This document shows positions 48,003-56,513 of a DNA stretch of 64,000 nt, piece by piece. The notes beneath the pieces are model-generated. The model worked only from the letters and a program-made list of their open reading frames with translations, ran no database searches and was not told the DNA's origin. The stretch's first letter is position 1. The number at the start of each line of letters is the position of its first letter. Position numbers and translations under genes: made by a program. The stretch lies in assembly GCF_040359615.1 (NCBI RefSeq), contig NZ_CP132942.1, positions 3,968,001-4,032,000 of the forward strand, written 5' to 3'. The DNA comes from Tunturibacter psychrotolerans. GTDB lineage: Bacteria; Acidobacteriota; Terriglobia; Terriglobales; Acidobacteriaceae.

Positions 48003-48959
48003 ATGACTTTCACGATGCCTCGCACCATTAGACTCTTTGCCGTAGCTCTTCTCCTTCCCCTCGCCACCGCTACAATCCACGCACAGGACTGGGCCAAAAC
48101 CCGCCTCGAGGCCTCCCCGCGCCATCATGAATACGTCTCTCTCAAGCACGGTGACCGCACCGTCCAGGCCTTCGTCATATACCCCGAAGTCAAAACCAAA
48201 GCTCCCGTCGTCATTCTCATCCATGAGATCTTCGGCCTCAGCGACTGGGCTAAAGAGATGGCCGACGAATTAGCTGCGCAAGGCTTCATCGTCATCGCCC
48301 CTGACCTCCTCACGGGCTTCGGTCCCAACGGCGGCGGCTCTGACGCCTTCCCCGATCAGGACGCCTCTGTCAAAGCCGTCTCTGGCCTCGATCCCGCCGT
48401 CGTCAACGCCGACCTCGACGCAGCCGCGGACTACGGCAAGAAGCTCCCCGCAGCCAACGGTAAGATCGCCGTCACCGGCTTCTGCTGGGGAGGAGGCAAG
48501 TCCTTCGCCTTCGCCGCTCATCGCAAAGATCTTTCCGCCGCCTTTGTCTTCTACGGACCTGGTCCCTCCGACGTAACCACGATCACCGCTCCCGTCTATG
48601 GCTTCTACGCCGGCAACGACGCACGCATCGGCGCCACCATCCCCGCAACTACCGCCGCTATGAAAGCCGCTGGCAAAAAGTATGAGCCCATCACCTACGA
48701 CGGGGCAGGTCACGGCTTCATGCGCGCCGGCGAAGATCCCGGCAACACCGTGCCCGGCAACAAAACCGCGCGCGAACAGGCCTTCGCCCGTCTCGTCACT
48801 CTCATCAAGGAGATGAAGACCGCTCCAGTAGCCTCCAACGCCAGTCACAACAAAACCGTAGCGCAACAGTCCCGGGCCGCCGCTTCCTGCCACGCCAAAA
48901 CGAACGTTGCTGAAAGCCAGACCACCAGCAAAAACGTAGAGACAGCTGCAATAATGTAG
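48003..48959 (+). CDS. Exported dienelactone hydrolase-family enzyme
   Basis: A 318-residue alpha/beta hydrolase with a signal peptide (cleavage near TIHAQD, residue 28). The oxyanion region is VVILIHEIFGLSDWAKEMADELA, the nucleophile elbow is VTGFCWGGG with the catalytic Cys, the acid is in GFYAGNDARIGAT and the His in YDGAGHGFMRAG. The C-terminal 45 residues after LIKEMKT are Ala/Ser/Thr-rich and not part of the fold. The stop is two bases before the next start, so it forms an operon with the peroxiredoxin-like gene. Confidence 0.9.
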   Translation: MTFTMPRTIRLFAVALLLPLATATIHAQDWAKTRLEASPRHHEYVSLKHGDRTVQAFVIYPEVKTKAPVVILIHEIFGLSDWAKEMADELAAQGFIVIAPDLLTGFGPNGGGSDAFPDQDASVKAVSGLDPAVVNADLDAAADYGKKLPAANGKIAVTGFCWGGGKSFAFAAHRKDLSAAFVFYGPGPSDVTTITAPVYGFYAGNDARIGATIPATTAAMKAAGKKYEPITYDGAGHGFMRAGEDPGNTVPGNKTAREQAFARLVTLIKEMKTAPVASNASHNKTVAQQSRAAASCHAKTNVAESQTTSKNVETAAIM

Positions 48960-48961
48960 TT

Positions 48962-49651
48962 GTGACCGCTGCTCTCAACATCTCGCTTCAGGATCAACTG
49001 GACCGCATCACGCAAAATACACGCGCCCTCGTCCAGCCCGAAAGGCTCGCCATCTCCGAAAAGGCGACCGAAGATCTCTTCAACACCGGCATCGAGGACC
49101 GCACACTGAAAGCCGGGGCGCAAGCTCCGGCTTTCACTCTCGAAGACGCTCTCACTCACAAACCTGTCCGTTCAACCGATCTCCTCGCCCTCGGCCCGCT
49201 CGTCATCAACTTCTTCCGTGGCCGTTGGGATCCCTACTGCGTCACCGAACTCGAAGCCTGGCGCGATCTGCACGCCGATCTGCGCAAGCGCGGCGCCATC
49301 TTCGTTGCCATATCCCCTCAAACCACTCGCCAAAACGCAAATACTCTTGAGCAGCACGGCCTGCAATACCCCTTGCTTGCCGACCGCGGCGCTACCATCG
49401 CAGAGCAATTTGGCATAGCCCACACTATTCCGCCAGACCTCCGCAGCTACTACCAGTCCATTCTTATCAACATCCCATTCAACAACGCCGGCCTTAGCTA
49501 TCACAACGCCACAGAAGCCAGCTGGCGCCTCCCGCTCCCCGCCGTCTTCGTCATCGATCAGACCAACACCATCGTCTTTGCAGAAGCTCACGCTGACTTT
49601 AGGGTCCGCCCCGAACCAGCAGATGTGCTTGCCGTTCTAGACCATCGATAG
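48962..49651 (+). CDS. Peroxiredoxin-like protein (AhpC/TSA fold) with a changed CxxC
   Basis: A 229-residue thioredoxin-fold protein. An N-terminal helical part is followed by KAGAQAPAFTLEDA, PLVINFFRGRWDPYCVTELEAW and ISPQTTRQNANTLEQHGLQYPLLADRG, the pattern of peroxiredoxin-like proteins. The subgroup usually reads WCPYC; here it is WDPYC, with Asp90 in place of the first Cys. Cys93 is kept in C-x-x-E-L, the position of the peroxidatic Cys. The start is a GTG two bases after the preceding stop. It may act as a one-Cys enzyme, or be inactive. Confidence 0.85.
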   Translation: MTAALNISLQDQLDRITQNTRALVQPERLAISEKATEDLFNTGIEDRTLKAGAQAPAFTLEDALTHKPVRSTDLLALGPLVINFFRGRWDPYCVTELEAWRDLHADLRKRGAIFVAISPQTTRQNANTLEQHGLQYPLLADRGATIAEQFGIAHTIPPDLRSYYQSILINIPFNNAGLSYHNATEASWRLPLPAVFVIDQTNTIVFAEAHADFRVRPEPADVLAVLDHR

Positions 49652-49762
49652 CACCCTCCTGCTGGAGAACCCCACAAAAGCGTGATTCTTTTGGGGCTCC
49701 TCCGTGACTGCGGTAAATGCTAAAACCCTCCTCCGATATACAAACCGGCCCCTCGTAATATC

Positions 49763-49826
49763 TTGCGATATTGAATGCGTGCGTTTATCGTAGTGATAGT
49801 CCGTCTATCGAACAATCGTTTCGATA
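49763..49826 (+). promoter_or_regulatory. Putative promoter and operator of the iclR-like gene
   Basis: TTGCGA (49763-49768) and TATCGT (49786-49791) are 17 bases apart, a plausible sigma-70 promoter. Downstream, TATCGAA (49806-49812) and TTCGATA (49820-49826) form a perfect inverted repeat over a 7-base spacer. It lies after the expected transcription start, as in autorepression. The half-site resembles known operators of the PcaR/PobR/PcaU branch of IclR (GTTCGATAAT type, from memory). Confidence 0.6.
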
Positions 49827-49847
49827 ACGTCACGGAAAGAGACCCGC

Positions 49848-50711
49848 ATGAGCCTCACCCCCCGCCAAACCCTCGCATTGTCCGATTCCTCCCTCCCTCC
49901 GGCTCCTCCCGCAGCACCCAAACCTAGTCCCGCTTCATCCCTTGATATCTTCACAGGCGACCCCAACTTCATGACCTCGCTCGCCCGCGGTCTCATCGTC
50001 ATCCAGGCGTTCACCCAGCAGTCTCCCCAGATGACCATCTCGCAGCTCAGCGTAAAGACCGGTCTCTCTCGCGCCGCCGTTCGTCGTTGCCTCTACACCC
50101 TCACCAAGCTTGGCTTTGCGGGCGCAGAAGACGGCTCGCGCTACTCCCTCCGTCCACGGATGCTTACCCTCTCCCACACCTACACCACATCGAACACCCT
50201 CTCCACCGCCGCCCAGCCCATCCTCGAGCGCATGTCCGCCGCACTCCGCGAGTCCTTCTCCGTAGCCACACTCGACGGCGAAGACATCGTTTACATCGCG
50301 CGCACCCAGGTCAGCCGCGTCATGGCCGTCGATCTCCATATCGGCAGCCGTCTGCCCGCCTACTGCACCAGCATGGGCCGCGTACTCCTCGCCTACCTCC
50401 CCACCGAGCAACTCGAGCAGTACCTCGCCAAAGCCACACTCACCGCGCACACCACTCGCACGATCACCTCAGTCGAAAAGCTACGCCTCGCCCTGCGCAA
50501 CGTCCGTCGCAACGGATACGCGCTCGTCGATCAGGAGTACGAGGTCGGCCTCCGCTCTCTCGCCGTCCCCGTCTATGCCGCTTCGGGCCGCGTCGTCGCC
50601 ACCCTCAATCTCAGCGGCAACGCCCCCCGCCTCTCCGTCCTCGAGATGCAGAGCCGTTTCCTCAACCATCTTCGCAACGCCGCCAACGAGCTAAGCGTCT
50701 TCCTCAACTAA
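49848..50711 (+). CDS. IclR-family regulator, PcaR/PobR-like
   Basis: A 287-residue regulator with a Pro-rich N-terminal arm, a winged HTH (DPNFMTSLARGLIVIQAFTQQSPQMTISQLSVKTGLSRAAVRRCLYTLTKLGFA) and an effector domain (STAAQPILERMSAALRESFSVATLDGEDIVYIAR; LPAYCTSMGRVLLAYL). DPNFMTSLARGL and CTSMGRVLLA are typical of the branch that controls aromatic-acid catabolism. No catabolic gene is adjacent; downstream is a convergent DUF1697 gene. The ATG follows GGAAAGAGA. Confidence 0.87.
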   Translation: MSLTPRQTLALSDSSLPPAPPAAPKPSPASSLDIFTGDPNFMTSLARGLIVIQAFTQQSPQMTISQLSVKTGLSRAAVRRCLYTLTKLGFAGAEDGSRYSLRPRMLTLSHTYTTSNTLSTAAQPILERMSAALRESFSVATLDGEDIVYIARTQVSRVMAVDLHIGSRLPAYCTSMGRVLLAYLPTEQLEQYLAKATLTAHTTRTITSVEKLRLALRNVRRNGYALVDQEYEVGLRSLAVPVYAASGRVVATLNLSGNAPRLSVLEMQSRFLNHLRNAANELSVFLN

Positions 50712-50751
50712 CTCTCGACAACAAACTCGCGACGCAACCAACAAAGCCGAA

Positions 50752-51312
50752 TCAGGCCGTCATCTCTGCAAGCTTCAAAACCGTGCGCCAGTTCCTCATC
50801 GTGCTCACGGTCTTCAGCTTCGAATCGAAATACGCATTCGTCAGCTTCGTCTTCGCCGCCCCAGTCAACAGCTTCATATAGATCTCACGCCCCACAACAG
50901 CAAACTCATCGGGCGCCGATCGCATAGAGTCCAACCCCGCCACCAGATCGGTGCTCGGCCGATCCGCCAGAAAAGAAACATGCAGCATCTCTTCCGCAGC
51001 CCCAGCCTTCAAAAATGGATTTCCGCGGATCACTGCATCTAGCTCCGAAGCAGTCCGCAACACCACCGGCACCTTCAACCCGAACCGTTCCTCCACCTGC
51101 TTGGCAATCACGCGATCGAGTTGCTTCACCACCTTATCCTCCGCGCAGAAGACAATATTCCCACTCTGGATATACGACACCACTTCGCCGCACCCTGCCG
51201 CCGAAAAGAGTCCCACCAACTCTTTCATCGGCAGCATATTCTTCCCCCCAACATTGATGCCGCGCATTAGAGCAACGTGTTTTGCAGGAGTCTTTGCGCT
51301 TCGACCGGTCAT
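50752..51312 (-). CDS. DUF1697 protein
   Basis: A 186-residue soluble protein. The family motif is VALMRGINVGGKNMLPMKELVGLFSAAGCGEVVSYIQSGNIVF, followed by LKVPVVLRTASELDAVIRGNPF and a YMKLLTGAAKTKLTNAYFDSKLKTVSTMRNWRTVLKLAEM end. DUF1697 members are conserved but have no assigned reaction. It lies 12 bp downstream of manA, on the same strand, so is likely co-transcribed with it. Confidence 0.92.
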   Translation of the reverse strand: MTGRSAKTPAKHVALMRGINVGGKNMLPMKELVGLFSAAGCGEVVSYIQSGNIVFCAEDKVVKQLDRVIAKQVEERFGLKVPVVLRTASELDAVIRGNPFLKAGAAEEMLHVSFLADRPSTDLVAGLDSMRSAPDEFAVVGREIYMKLLTGAAKTKLTNAYFDSKLKTVSTMRNWRTVLKLAEMTA

Positions 51313-51324
51313 AACATCACTCCT

Positions 51325-52236
51325 CTAAACCGGAGCCACACATCGCGCAAACGTAACCCCGGAACTCGTCTCCACAACAACGCTAACGTCTCCCATCGGA
51401 ATGACCACAGCCTTCCCGGGAATCAACTGCAACTCCCCATCGGGTGTCCTGATCACTCCTCTGCCCGCCAGCCCAACGAGACATCCCGCTCCATCGAGCG
51501 ACACAGTCTCTTCACTCATCGCACCCAGCTCAAACCGATCCACAACAAAGTATTTCTGCTCAATCAACCGCATGAACCCATCCATCTTTCGCGGCGCAAC
51601 CTTCCCGGCCTGAGTCTTGGGCTTGATCACCTGCAGACCCTTCTCCAGATGCAGTTCCCGCGGCCGTCCATAGTCATACAGACGATAGGTCACATCACTC
51701 GTCTGTTGCGTCTCCAGGAGTACGACACCGGGTCCGATCGCATGCACTGTCCCTGCGTCCACAAAGAGCATGTCCCCCACCGACACAGGAACATGCTCCA
51801 GCAGCATCTCCATCGTCCCACCTTCTACAGAAGCCGCGACCTCCTTCGCGCCCACGCCAGGTTTTAATCCAAGCGCGACTGTCGCCCCCGGCTCAGCCTC
51901 CAGCACATACCAGCACTCTGTCTTTCCCCGAGTCTCTCCCATCGCCTTCGCCTGCGCGTCATCTGGATGCACCTGCACGGAAAGCTTATCCGCCGGAAAT
52001 AAGATCTTCACCAGCAGTGGAAACTCGCCACCCATCTTCTCCCCAACCGCAGCCAAAGTCTGCCCCTTAAGCGGCCCCGTCTCCACCAAACATTGCGGCC
52101 CCGTCAGCCAGGCCTCACCTACTAACTCGTTCGTTCCGGTCTCGTCATACCAGGGCCTCAGATCGCTCTTACCCCAAACTCTTTCGCTAAACCACGGCTT
52201 CAAGCTAAACGGTGCAACTTTAGTCCCAATTGTCAT
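51325..52236 (-). CDS. manA: Mannose-6-phosphate isomerase, class I
   Basis: A 303-residue zinc enzyme that interconverts mannose 6-phosphate and fructose 6-phosphate, feeding GDP-mannose synthesis. Zinc ligands are visible in LSVQVHPDDAQ (Gln, His), KTECWYVL (Glu) and VDAGTVHAIGPGVVLLE (His). QTSDVTYRLYDYGRPRELHLEKGL is a conserved substrate-side segment. It is short like the Bacillus type. The gene is divergent from the desaturase gene and may form a unit with the DUF1697 gene. Confidence 0.93.
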   Translation of the reverse strand: MTIGTKVAPFSLKPWFSERVWGKSDLRPWYDETGTNELVGEAWLTGPQCLVETGPLKGQTLAAVGEKMGGEFPLLVKILFPADKLSVQVHPDDAQAKAMGETRGKTECWYVLEAEPGATVALGLKPGVGAKEVAASVEGGTMEMLLEHVPVSVGDMLFVDAGTVHAIGPGVVLLETQQTSDVTYRLYDYGRPRELHLEKGLQVIKPKTQAGKVAPRKMDGFMRLIEQKYFVVDRFELGAMSEETVSLDGAGCLVGLAGRGVIRTPDGELQLIPGKAVVIPMGDVSVVVETSSGVTFARCVAPV

Positions 52237-52365
52237 ACTTCAAGCCTATCAACTCCCACGTTTGGGTGGCATTACAAAAGTCTTACACCACGTCCCTCGT
52301 CACCCCTGATAGCGTCAGTATTAGCAGTTGAGAAGCACCCGAAACACAAGGACAGCGATCAAATT

Positions 52366-53355
52366 ATGACTCCCCTCACCACCATCGAAGAAGCTCCGGT
52401 AAAAGCGCCCAATCTCGCCGCCACAGTTCCGGCCGTCGCCGAAGTCACCCAGAAGATCAAGCAGGACCTCCGCATGGGTCGCGAGCACCAGCAAGGCCGC
52501 ATCAACTGGATCACCACCATTGCCATGGGCACCTTCCACGTCGGAGCGATCGCTTCCCTCTTCTTCTTCTCCTGGAAAAATCTCGCTGTTTTCCTCGTCA
52601 TGTACTTCTTCGCGATCAACGTCGGCATCGGCGTGGCCTATCATCGCCTGCTCACTCATCGCGGCTACAAAGTTCCCAAGTGGGTCGAGTACTTCGTCAC
52701 CATGTGCGGCTGCCTCGCGCTTGAGGGCGGTCCTATCTTCTGGGTAGCCACTCACCGCGTTCATCATCAGAACTCCGACCACGAAGGCGACCCCCACACT
52801 CCGCACGACGGCACCTGGTGGGCTCACGCCGGCTGGATCCTCTCCGGCCGTGCCCTTCACTCCGAGACTGCCCTCCTGGGCCGTTACGCTCCCGACCTCA
52901 CCAAGGACCCAGTCCACGTCTGGCTGAGCAAGTACCACTACCTTCCTCTCGTCATCACCGGCGTACTTCAGGTCGCTCTCGGAGCAGCCCTCGCACCTGC
53001 AGGCCACCATGTCGTTGGTGCACTCGGCATGGTCCTCTGGGGAACATTCCTCCGCGTCACGATCGGCCTTCACGCCACCTGGCTGGTCAACTCCGCCACT
53101 CACCTCTGGGGCAAGCGCCGCTTTGAGACAAAAGACGACTCCCGCAACAACTGGTGGGTAGCCATCCTCACCGGTGGCGAGGGCTGGCACAACAACCACC
53201 ACGCCCACCCCGTCAGCGCACGTCACGGTCTCGCCTGGTACGAGTTCGATATCAACTACTACTGCATCTGGATCCTCAGCAAACTCGGCCTCGCCGAAAA
53301 GATTCAGATCGCCAAATTTGACCCCCAAAACCCCAAACCGGCCGGCGTCCTCTAA
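52366..53355 (+). CDS. Acyl-lipid/acyl-CoA delta-9-type fatty acid desaturase
   Basis: A 329-residue membrane di-iron enzyme. The three His boxes are HRLLTH (His93, His98), HRVHH (130-134) and HNNHH (275-279), with additional ligands expected in between. Four hydrophobic helices are placed as in stearoyl desaturases (IAMGTFHVGAIASLFFF; LAVFLVMYFFAINVGIGVAY; YLPLVITGVLQVALGAALAP). It introduces a cis double bond into acyl chains and adjusts membrane fluidity. No ferredoxin or reductase gene is adjacent. A strong terminator follows. Confidence 0.93.
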   Translation: MTPLTTIEEAPVKAPNLAATVPAVAEVTQKIKQDLRMGREHQQGRINWITTIAMGTFHVGAIASLFFFSWKNLAVFLVMYFFAINVGIGVAYHRLLTHRGYKVPKWVEYFVTMCGCLALEGGPIFWVATHRVHHQNSDHEGDPHTPHDGTWWAHAGWILSGRALHSETALLGRYAPDLTKDPVHVWLSKYHYLPLVITGVLQVALGAALAPAGHHVVGALGMVLWGTFLRVTIGLHATWLVNSATHLWGKRRFETKDDSRNNWWVAILTGGEGWHNNHHAHPVSARHGLAWYEFDINYYCIWILSKLGLAEKIQIAKFDPQNPKPAGVL

Positions 53356-53376
53356 CCAACTAACGAACAAAATTGA

Positions 53377-53407
53377 AAGGCCGTCATCCCTCCTAGGTGA
53401 CGGCCTT
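53377..53407 (+). terminator. Terminator after the desaturase gene
   Basis: Perfect 10-bp arms AAGGCCGTCA and TGACGGCCTT with an 11-base loop and a short T-rich end (CTAATTT). Confidence 0.85.
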
Positions 53408-53513
53408 CTAATTTAACGCATCCAACCTCGACAAGCGCCTGACTTCTCGCTATTCTCATCCGGAACCACCGCTGCAAGGGCCAGTGACAAATCTTAATCT
53501 CGAAAGAGGCAAG

Positions 53514-54023
53514 ATGACGCGCACGACGAAGCTCCTTCTAATAGCAACCGTTCTGATCGCAGCCGCATTTTCGGCCCCCTCTATTTCAACCGCACAACCT
53601 GGCTACGGTGGGCCACCGCCGCGCATTACTTGCTCTTCCGATGACGGCCGCCGAAACTGGTGTGACATCGGACCCTCTCGTGACGTACGCCTGGTCCGCC
53701 AGATCAGCGGCTCCGCTTGCGTTCGCGACAGTACATGGGGTGTCGACCGTCGGGGCCTCTGGGTAGACCGCGGCTGCCGCGCCGAGTTCATTGTCGGTCG
53801 GGGCGGCGGACCTCCGCCTCCTCCCGCATATGGACCCAGCACGGTAATAACCTGCTCGTCCAACGATGGCAACAGAAGATGGTGCGATATCGGTGGCAGA
53901 GGCGACGTTCGACTCGTCCGTCAAATCAGCGGCTCTCCCTGCGTCCGTGACAACACCTGGGGTGTTGACCGTCGGGGCCTTTGGGTAGACCGTGGTTGCC
54001 GCGCCGACTTCAAAGTCCGCTGA
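53514..54023 (+). CDS. Exported protein with two DUF3011-like repeats
   Basis: A 169-residue protein with a signal peptide (cleavage near SISTAQ). It has two near-copies of a 50-residue unit separated by a Pro-rich linker (GGGPPPPPAYGP). Each unit runs from ITCSS through W-CDIG, DVRLVRQISGS, C-R, TWGVDRRGLWVDRGCRA. Four Cys per unit probably form disulfides. The pattern fits DUF3011. The ATG at 53514 has AGAGG upstream; the frame opens at 53484. A hairpin follows. Confidence 0.82.
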   Translation: MTRTTKLLLIATVLIAAAFSAPSISTAQPGYGGPPPRITCSSDDGRRNWCDIGPSRDVRLVRQISGSACVRDSTWGVDRRGLWVDRGCRAEFIVGRGGGPPPPPAYGPSTVITCSSNDGNRRWCDIGGRGDVRLVRQISGSPCVRDNTWGVDRRGLWVDRGCRADFKVR

Positions 54024-54027
54024 CACA

Positions 54028-54070
54028 AGCCGCAGAGAGCCACTGGCACCCAAAGAGGCTCTCTGCGGCT
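54028..54070 (+). terminator. Hairpin after the DUF3011 gene
   Basis: Perfect 14-bp arms AGCCGCAGAGAGCC and GGCTCTCTGCGGCT over a 15-base loop, directly after the stop. There is no T-run. Confidence 0.6.
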
Positions 54071-54083
54071 ACACTAAGCAGCA

Positions 54084-54395
54084 ATGCTTCGCACCATCCG
54101 CGCCACCCAGTATGTCACCGCTCTTCGCGAAGGCGGCTCTCTTCCTGCAATTGTCGAGGCTGACGACCTCGGCCTCTACGTCATTAAATTCCGCGGCGCT
54201 GGCCAGGGCCCCCTCGCTCTCGTAGCAGAACTCGTCGCTGGCGAAATCGGCCGCACCCTAGGCCTCAACGTTCCTGAACTAGTCTTCGCCCAGGTCGACC
54301 CCGCCCTCGGACGCAACGAACCCGATCAGGAGATCCGCGACCTCCTTCGCGCCAGCGTCGGGCTCAACCTCGCCCTCGACTATCTCCCCGGCTCC
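54084..54395 (+). pseudogene. HipA-like kinase, N-terminal fragment only
   Basis: The first 104 or so residues follow the HipA-family kinase that is usually paired with a DUF3037 gene: MLRTIRATQYVTALREGGSL, LYVIKFRGAGQGPLALVAELVAGEIGRTLGL, LRASVGLNLALDYLPG. The match stops at LDYLPG, where the intact protein would continue into the catalytic core. The frame runs a further 20 residues into sequence that is the complement of a DUF3037 gene start, then ends at 54452. The whole kinase domain is absent, so the fragment cannot be an active HipA-like kinase. Confidence 0.8.
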
Positions 54396-54475
54396 TCGAT
54401 GTTGATGAACTCTTCGCGCTCGACGCGAGGGACGACGCGAATGACTGCGTAGTCAAATGAGATGGGCGCGAGCAC
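54396..54475 (-). pseudogene. DUF3037 gene, first ~27 codons, inverted
   Basis: Read on the minus strand from a GTG at 54475 with AGGAGG six bases upstream, the sequence gives VLAPISFDYAVIRVVPRVE and then REEFINI, the N-terminus of DUF3037 proteins as I remember them. The match breaks right after EEFINI at the junction with the HipA fragment. In intact loci DUF3037 normally lies next to the HipA-like gene on the same strand. Here it points at it, so an inversion with deletion has occurred. Confidence 0.75.
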
Positions 54476-54769
54476 GGATGGCCTCCTGGGTGAAGGCTGA
54501 GGCGCTGTTTGATCGTCTCGAGAGGGACGGAGGCTTGTTGCGCAAGAGACGGGTGGGGAAGAAGGCAAACCCCTAACGTCACGGCCAGGATAGTCTTCCA
54601 CTGCGATTGGATAAGCTGGCCTATCCCAACCAACACGTTTGCACCATCAAACCGGTCGACAACACCGCATTTCACACTCGTTCGCGACTCAGACATCAAT
54701 TCCCTGCCGGCTCTGCACCTCGTTGAAGCCAGCGTCTGCAGCACCACCCCGCTATACTTCCTCCAAGCT
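54476..54769. other. Gap beyond the DUF3037 remnant
   Basis: No intact gene is seen. A minus-strand frame over this stretch contains a short hydrophobic run but has no ribosome site or family resemblance. The promoter of the downstream kinase operon should lie in its right part; I could not pick it out with confidence. Confidence 0.5.
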
Positions 54770-55696
54770 ATGAACATCACCCGACGCCGCGGAGCCATCG
54801 CCACCTTCATCACCCTGGGCGTCCTCACCGTCGGCCTCGCCGTCACCCTCAACATCACTTGGATCATCCTGAACAAACGCACCCTCGCGATCGCGATCCT
54901 TGGTGTCATCCTCTTCGCCGCGCTCATCGCCCTCGTCGTACTCAACACTGTCTTCCTCATCCGCGAAATCCGCCGCAACGAGCGACAGGACTCCTTCCTC
55001 AACGCCGTAACACACGAACTCAAAACACCCATCGCGAGCATCCGCCTCTACCTCGAGACCCTCCAACGCCGCCCCATCGAAGAATCGCAGCGTCAGGAGT
55101 TTTACAAGATCATGCTCTCCGACTCCGATCGTCTCCTGGCCACCGTCGAGCAGGTCCTGAAGGCCGGCCAACTAGGCCAGCGCCACCGACAGCAGAACCG
55201 CGTCCTCATCAACATGCAGTCTCTCGTCTCCGACTGCATCGCCATCACCCTGCAACGCTACCACCTTGCCTCAGAAAGCATCGTCCTCGAGCCTGTTCCC
55301 GGCGCCGTCCGCCTCTACACCCAGGGCATCGCCGACGACCTCCGCACCGCGGTCATCAACGTCCTCGACAACGCCGTCAAGTACTCCCCCGACGGCGTCG
55401 AAATCCGCTGCTCTCTCGCGATCACCAACTACACATGGGTTGCCCTCAAGGTCACCGACACCGGAGTCGGCCTCCCTGCCAACCAATTCAAACGCATCTT
55501 CACCCGCTTCTACCGCGTTCCCGGTCGAGCCATGGCCAAGATCAAAGGCACGGGCCTCGGCCTCTTCCTCGTCCGAAACATAGCCCGCCAGCACGGCGGC
55601 GAAGTGATCGCAACTAGCCCCGGCCCAGGCCTGGGAACCACCATCACCATCACGTTGCCCCTGGCCGCACCCAATTCTTCCGTTAGCAGCATTTAA
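54770..55696 (+). CDS. Sensor histidine kinase with almost no extracytoplasmic loop
   Basis: A 308-residue kinase. Two helices (about 9-34 and 39-64) are joined by only four residues (NKRT), so there is no periplasmic sensor domain. HisKA follows with the phospho-acceptor His82 in AVTHELKTPIASIRLYLETL, then HATPase with N-box INVLDNAVKYSPDG, G1 VTDTGVGLP, F-box FTRFYRVPG and G2 GTGLGLFLVRNIA. The ATG at 54770 is the first sensible start; the frame opens far upstream. It heads an operon with a MarC-family gene (84 bp on) and an OmpR-type regulator. Confidence 0.92.
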   Translation: MNITRRRGAIATFITLGVLTVGLAVTLNITWIILNKRTLAIAILGVILFAALIALVVLNTVFLIREIRRNERQDSFLNAVTHELKTPIASIRLYLETLQRRPIEESQRQEFYKIMLSDSDRLLATVEQVLKAGQLGQRHRQQNRVLINMQSLVSDCIAITLQRYHLASESIVLEPVPGAVRLYTQGIADDLRTAVINVLDNAVKYSPDGVEIRCSLAITNYTWVALKVTDTGVGLPANQFKRIFTRFYRVPGRAMAKIKGTGLGLFLVRNIARQHGGEVIATSPGPGLGTTITITLPLAAPNSSVSSI

Positions 55697-55780
55697 CCCA
55701 GGCCAGCGACACGACTCCTTCAAAAGCTCGACGTACAATTCATAAAAGCTCGTAGTTATCCCAAAACTTTGTGAACATCC

Positions 55781-56467
55781 ATGCTTTTGGTCTGGAAATA
55801 CTTCGCCCTGGGATTCAGCGCGCTCCTCCCACTCATCAACCCTCTCGGTTCCGCGCTCATCTTCCTCGGTCTCGTCGGCGCTGCCCCCATTGACATCTAT
55901 CGCAGGCTTGCGCGCCGTATCGCCATCAATACCATTATCTTTTTAGCCGTTATCGAACTCATCGGTTCGTATCTGCTCGGCTTCTTCGGCATTTCTCTTC
56001 CCATCGTTCAGTTCTCCGGAGGCATCGTCATAGCCATGATCGCCTGGGACCTCCTGAATCAAAAAGACAGCAGCGCCCCCAACCCGGAGAAGACCGAAGC
56101 CGCTCTTCCCGCCGTCACCCCAGATGAAATCTACAGCCTCCGGCAAAAAGCGTTCTACCCTTTCACTTTTCCGATCACGGCGGGCCCCGGCTGTATTGTC
56201 GTTATGCTCACCCTGAGCGTGCACAACCAACAAACAAGCATCGAGGACAAAGTGCTAGCCCACCTGGGCCTCTTTATCGCGGTAGTCTTCCTCGCCGCCC
56301 TCATCTACTTCTGCTACGCATACGCCCCCAAAATCGCCCGAACCATCTCGCCCCCAACAGCCCACGGCATCCTTCGCGTCGTCGCCTTCATTCTTCTCTG
56401 CATCGGAGTTCAGATTGCATGGAATGGGCTCCGCATTCTGATCGAACAGCTCCTCCACAAATCGTGA
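55781..56467 (+). CDS. MarC-family membrane protein
   Basis: A 228-residue protein with six predicted helices. Family marks are the repeated LLPLINPLGSALIFLGL in the first half and FPITAGPGCIVVMLTLS in the second, the inverted-repeat design of MarC. The loop between the halves is hydrophilic (LNQKDSSAPNPEKTEA). It is encoded between a sensor kinase and a response regulator, 84 bp and 46 bp from them, on the same strand. MarC proteins have no settled function; a role as sensor partner is an inference from order. Confidence 0.9.
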   Translation: MLLVWKYFALGFSALLPLINPLGSALIFLGLVGAAPIDIYRRLARRIAINTIIFLAVIELIGSYLLGFFGISLPIVQFSGGIVIAMIAWDLLNQKDSSAPNPEKTEAALPAVTPDEIYSLRQKAFYPFTFPITAGPGCIVVMLTLSVHNQQTSIEDKVLAHLGLFIAVVFLAALIYFCYAYAPKIARTISPPTAHGILRVVAFILLCIGVQIAWNGLRILIEQLLHKS

Positions 56468-56513
56468 CCAGAACAGTAACAAATAGAAACACGACAGCAA
56501 CCCGGGAAGACTC

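Noticed and set aside
54364..55041. A 225-residue minus-strand frame opposite the kinase start
   Set aside because: Only the short segment 54396-54475 in another minus frame resembles a real protein (DUF3037). This frame has no signal and overlaps the kinase helices.
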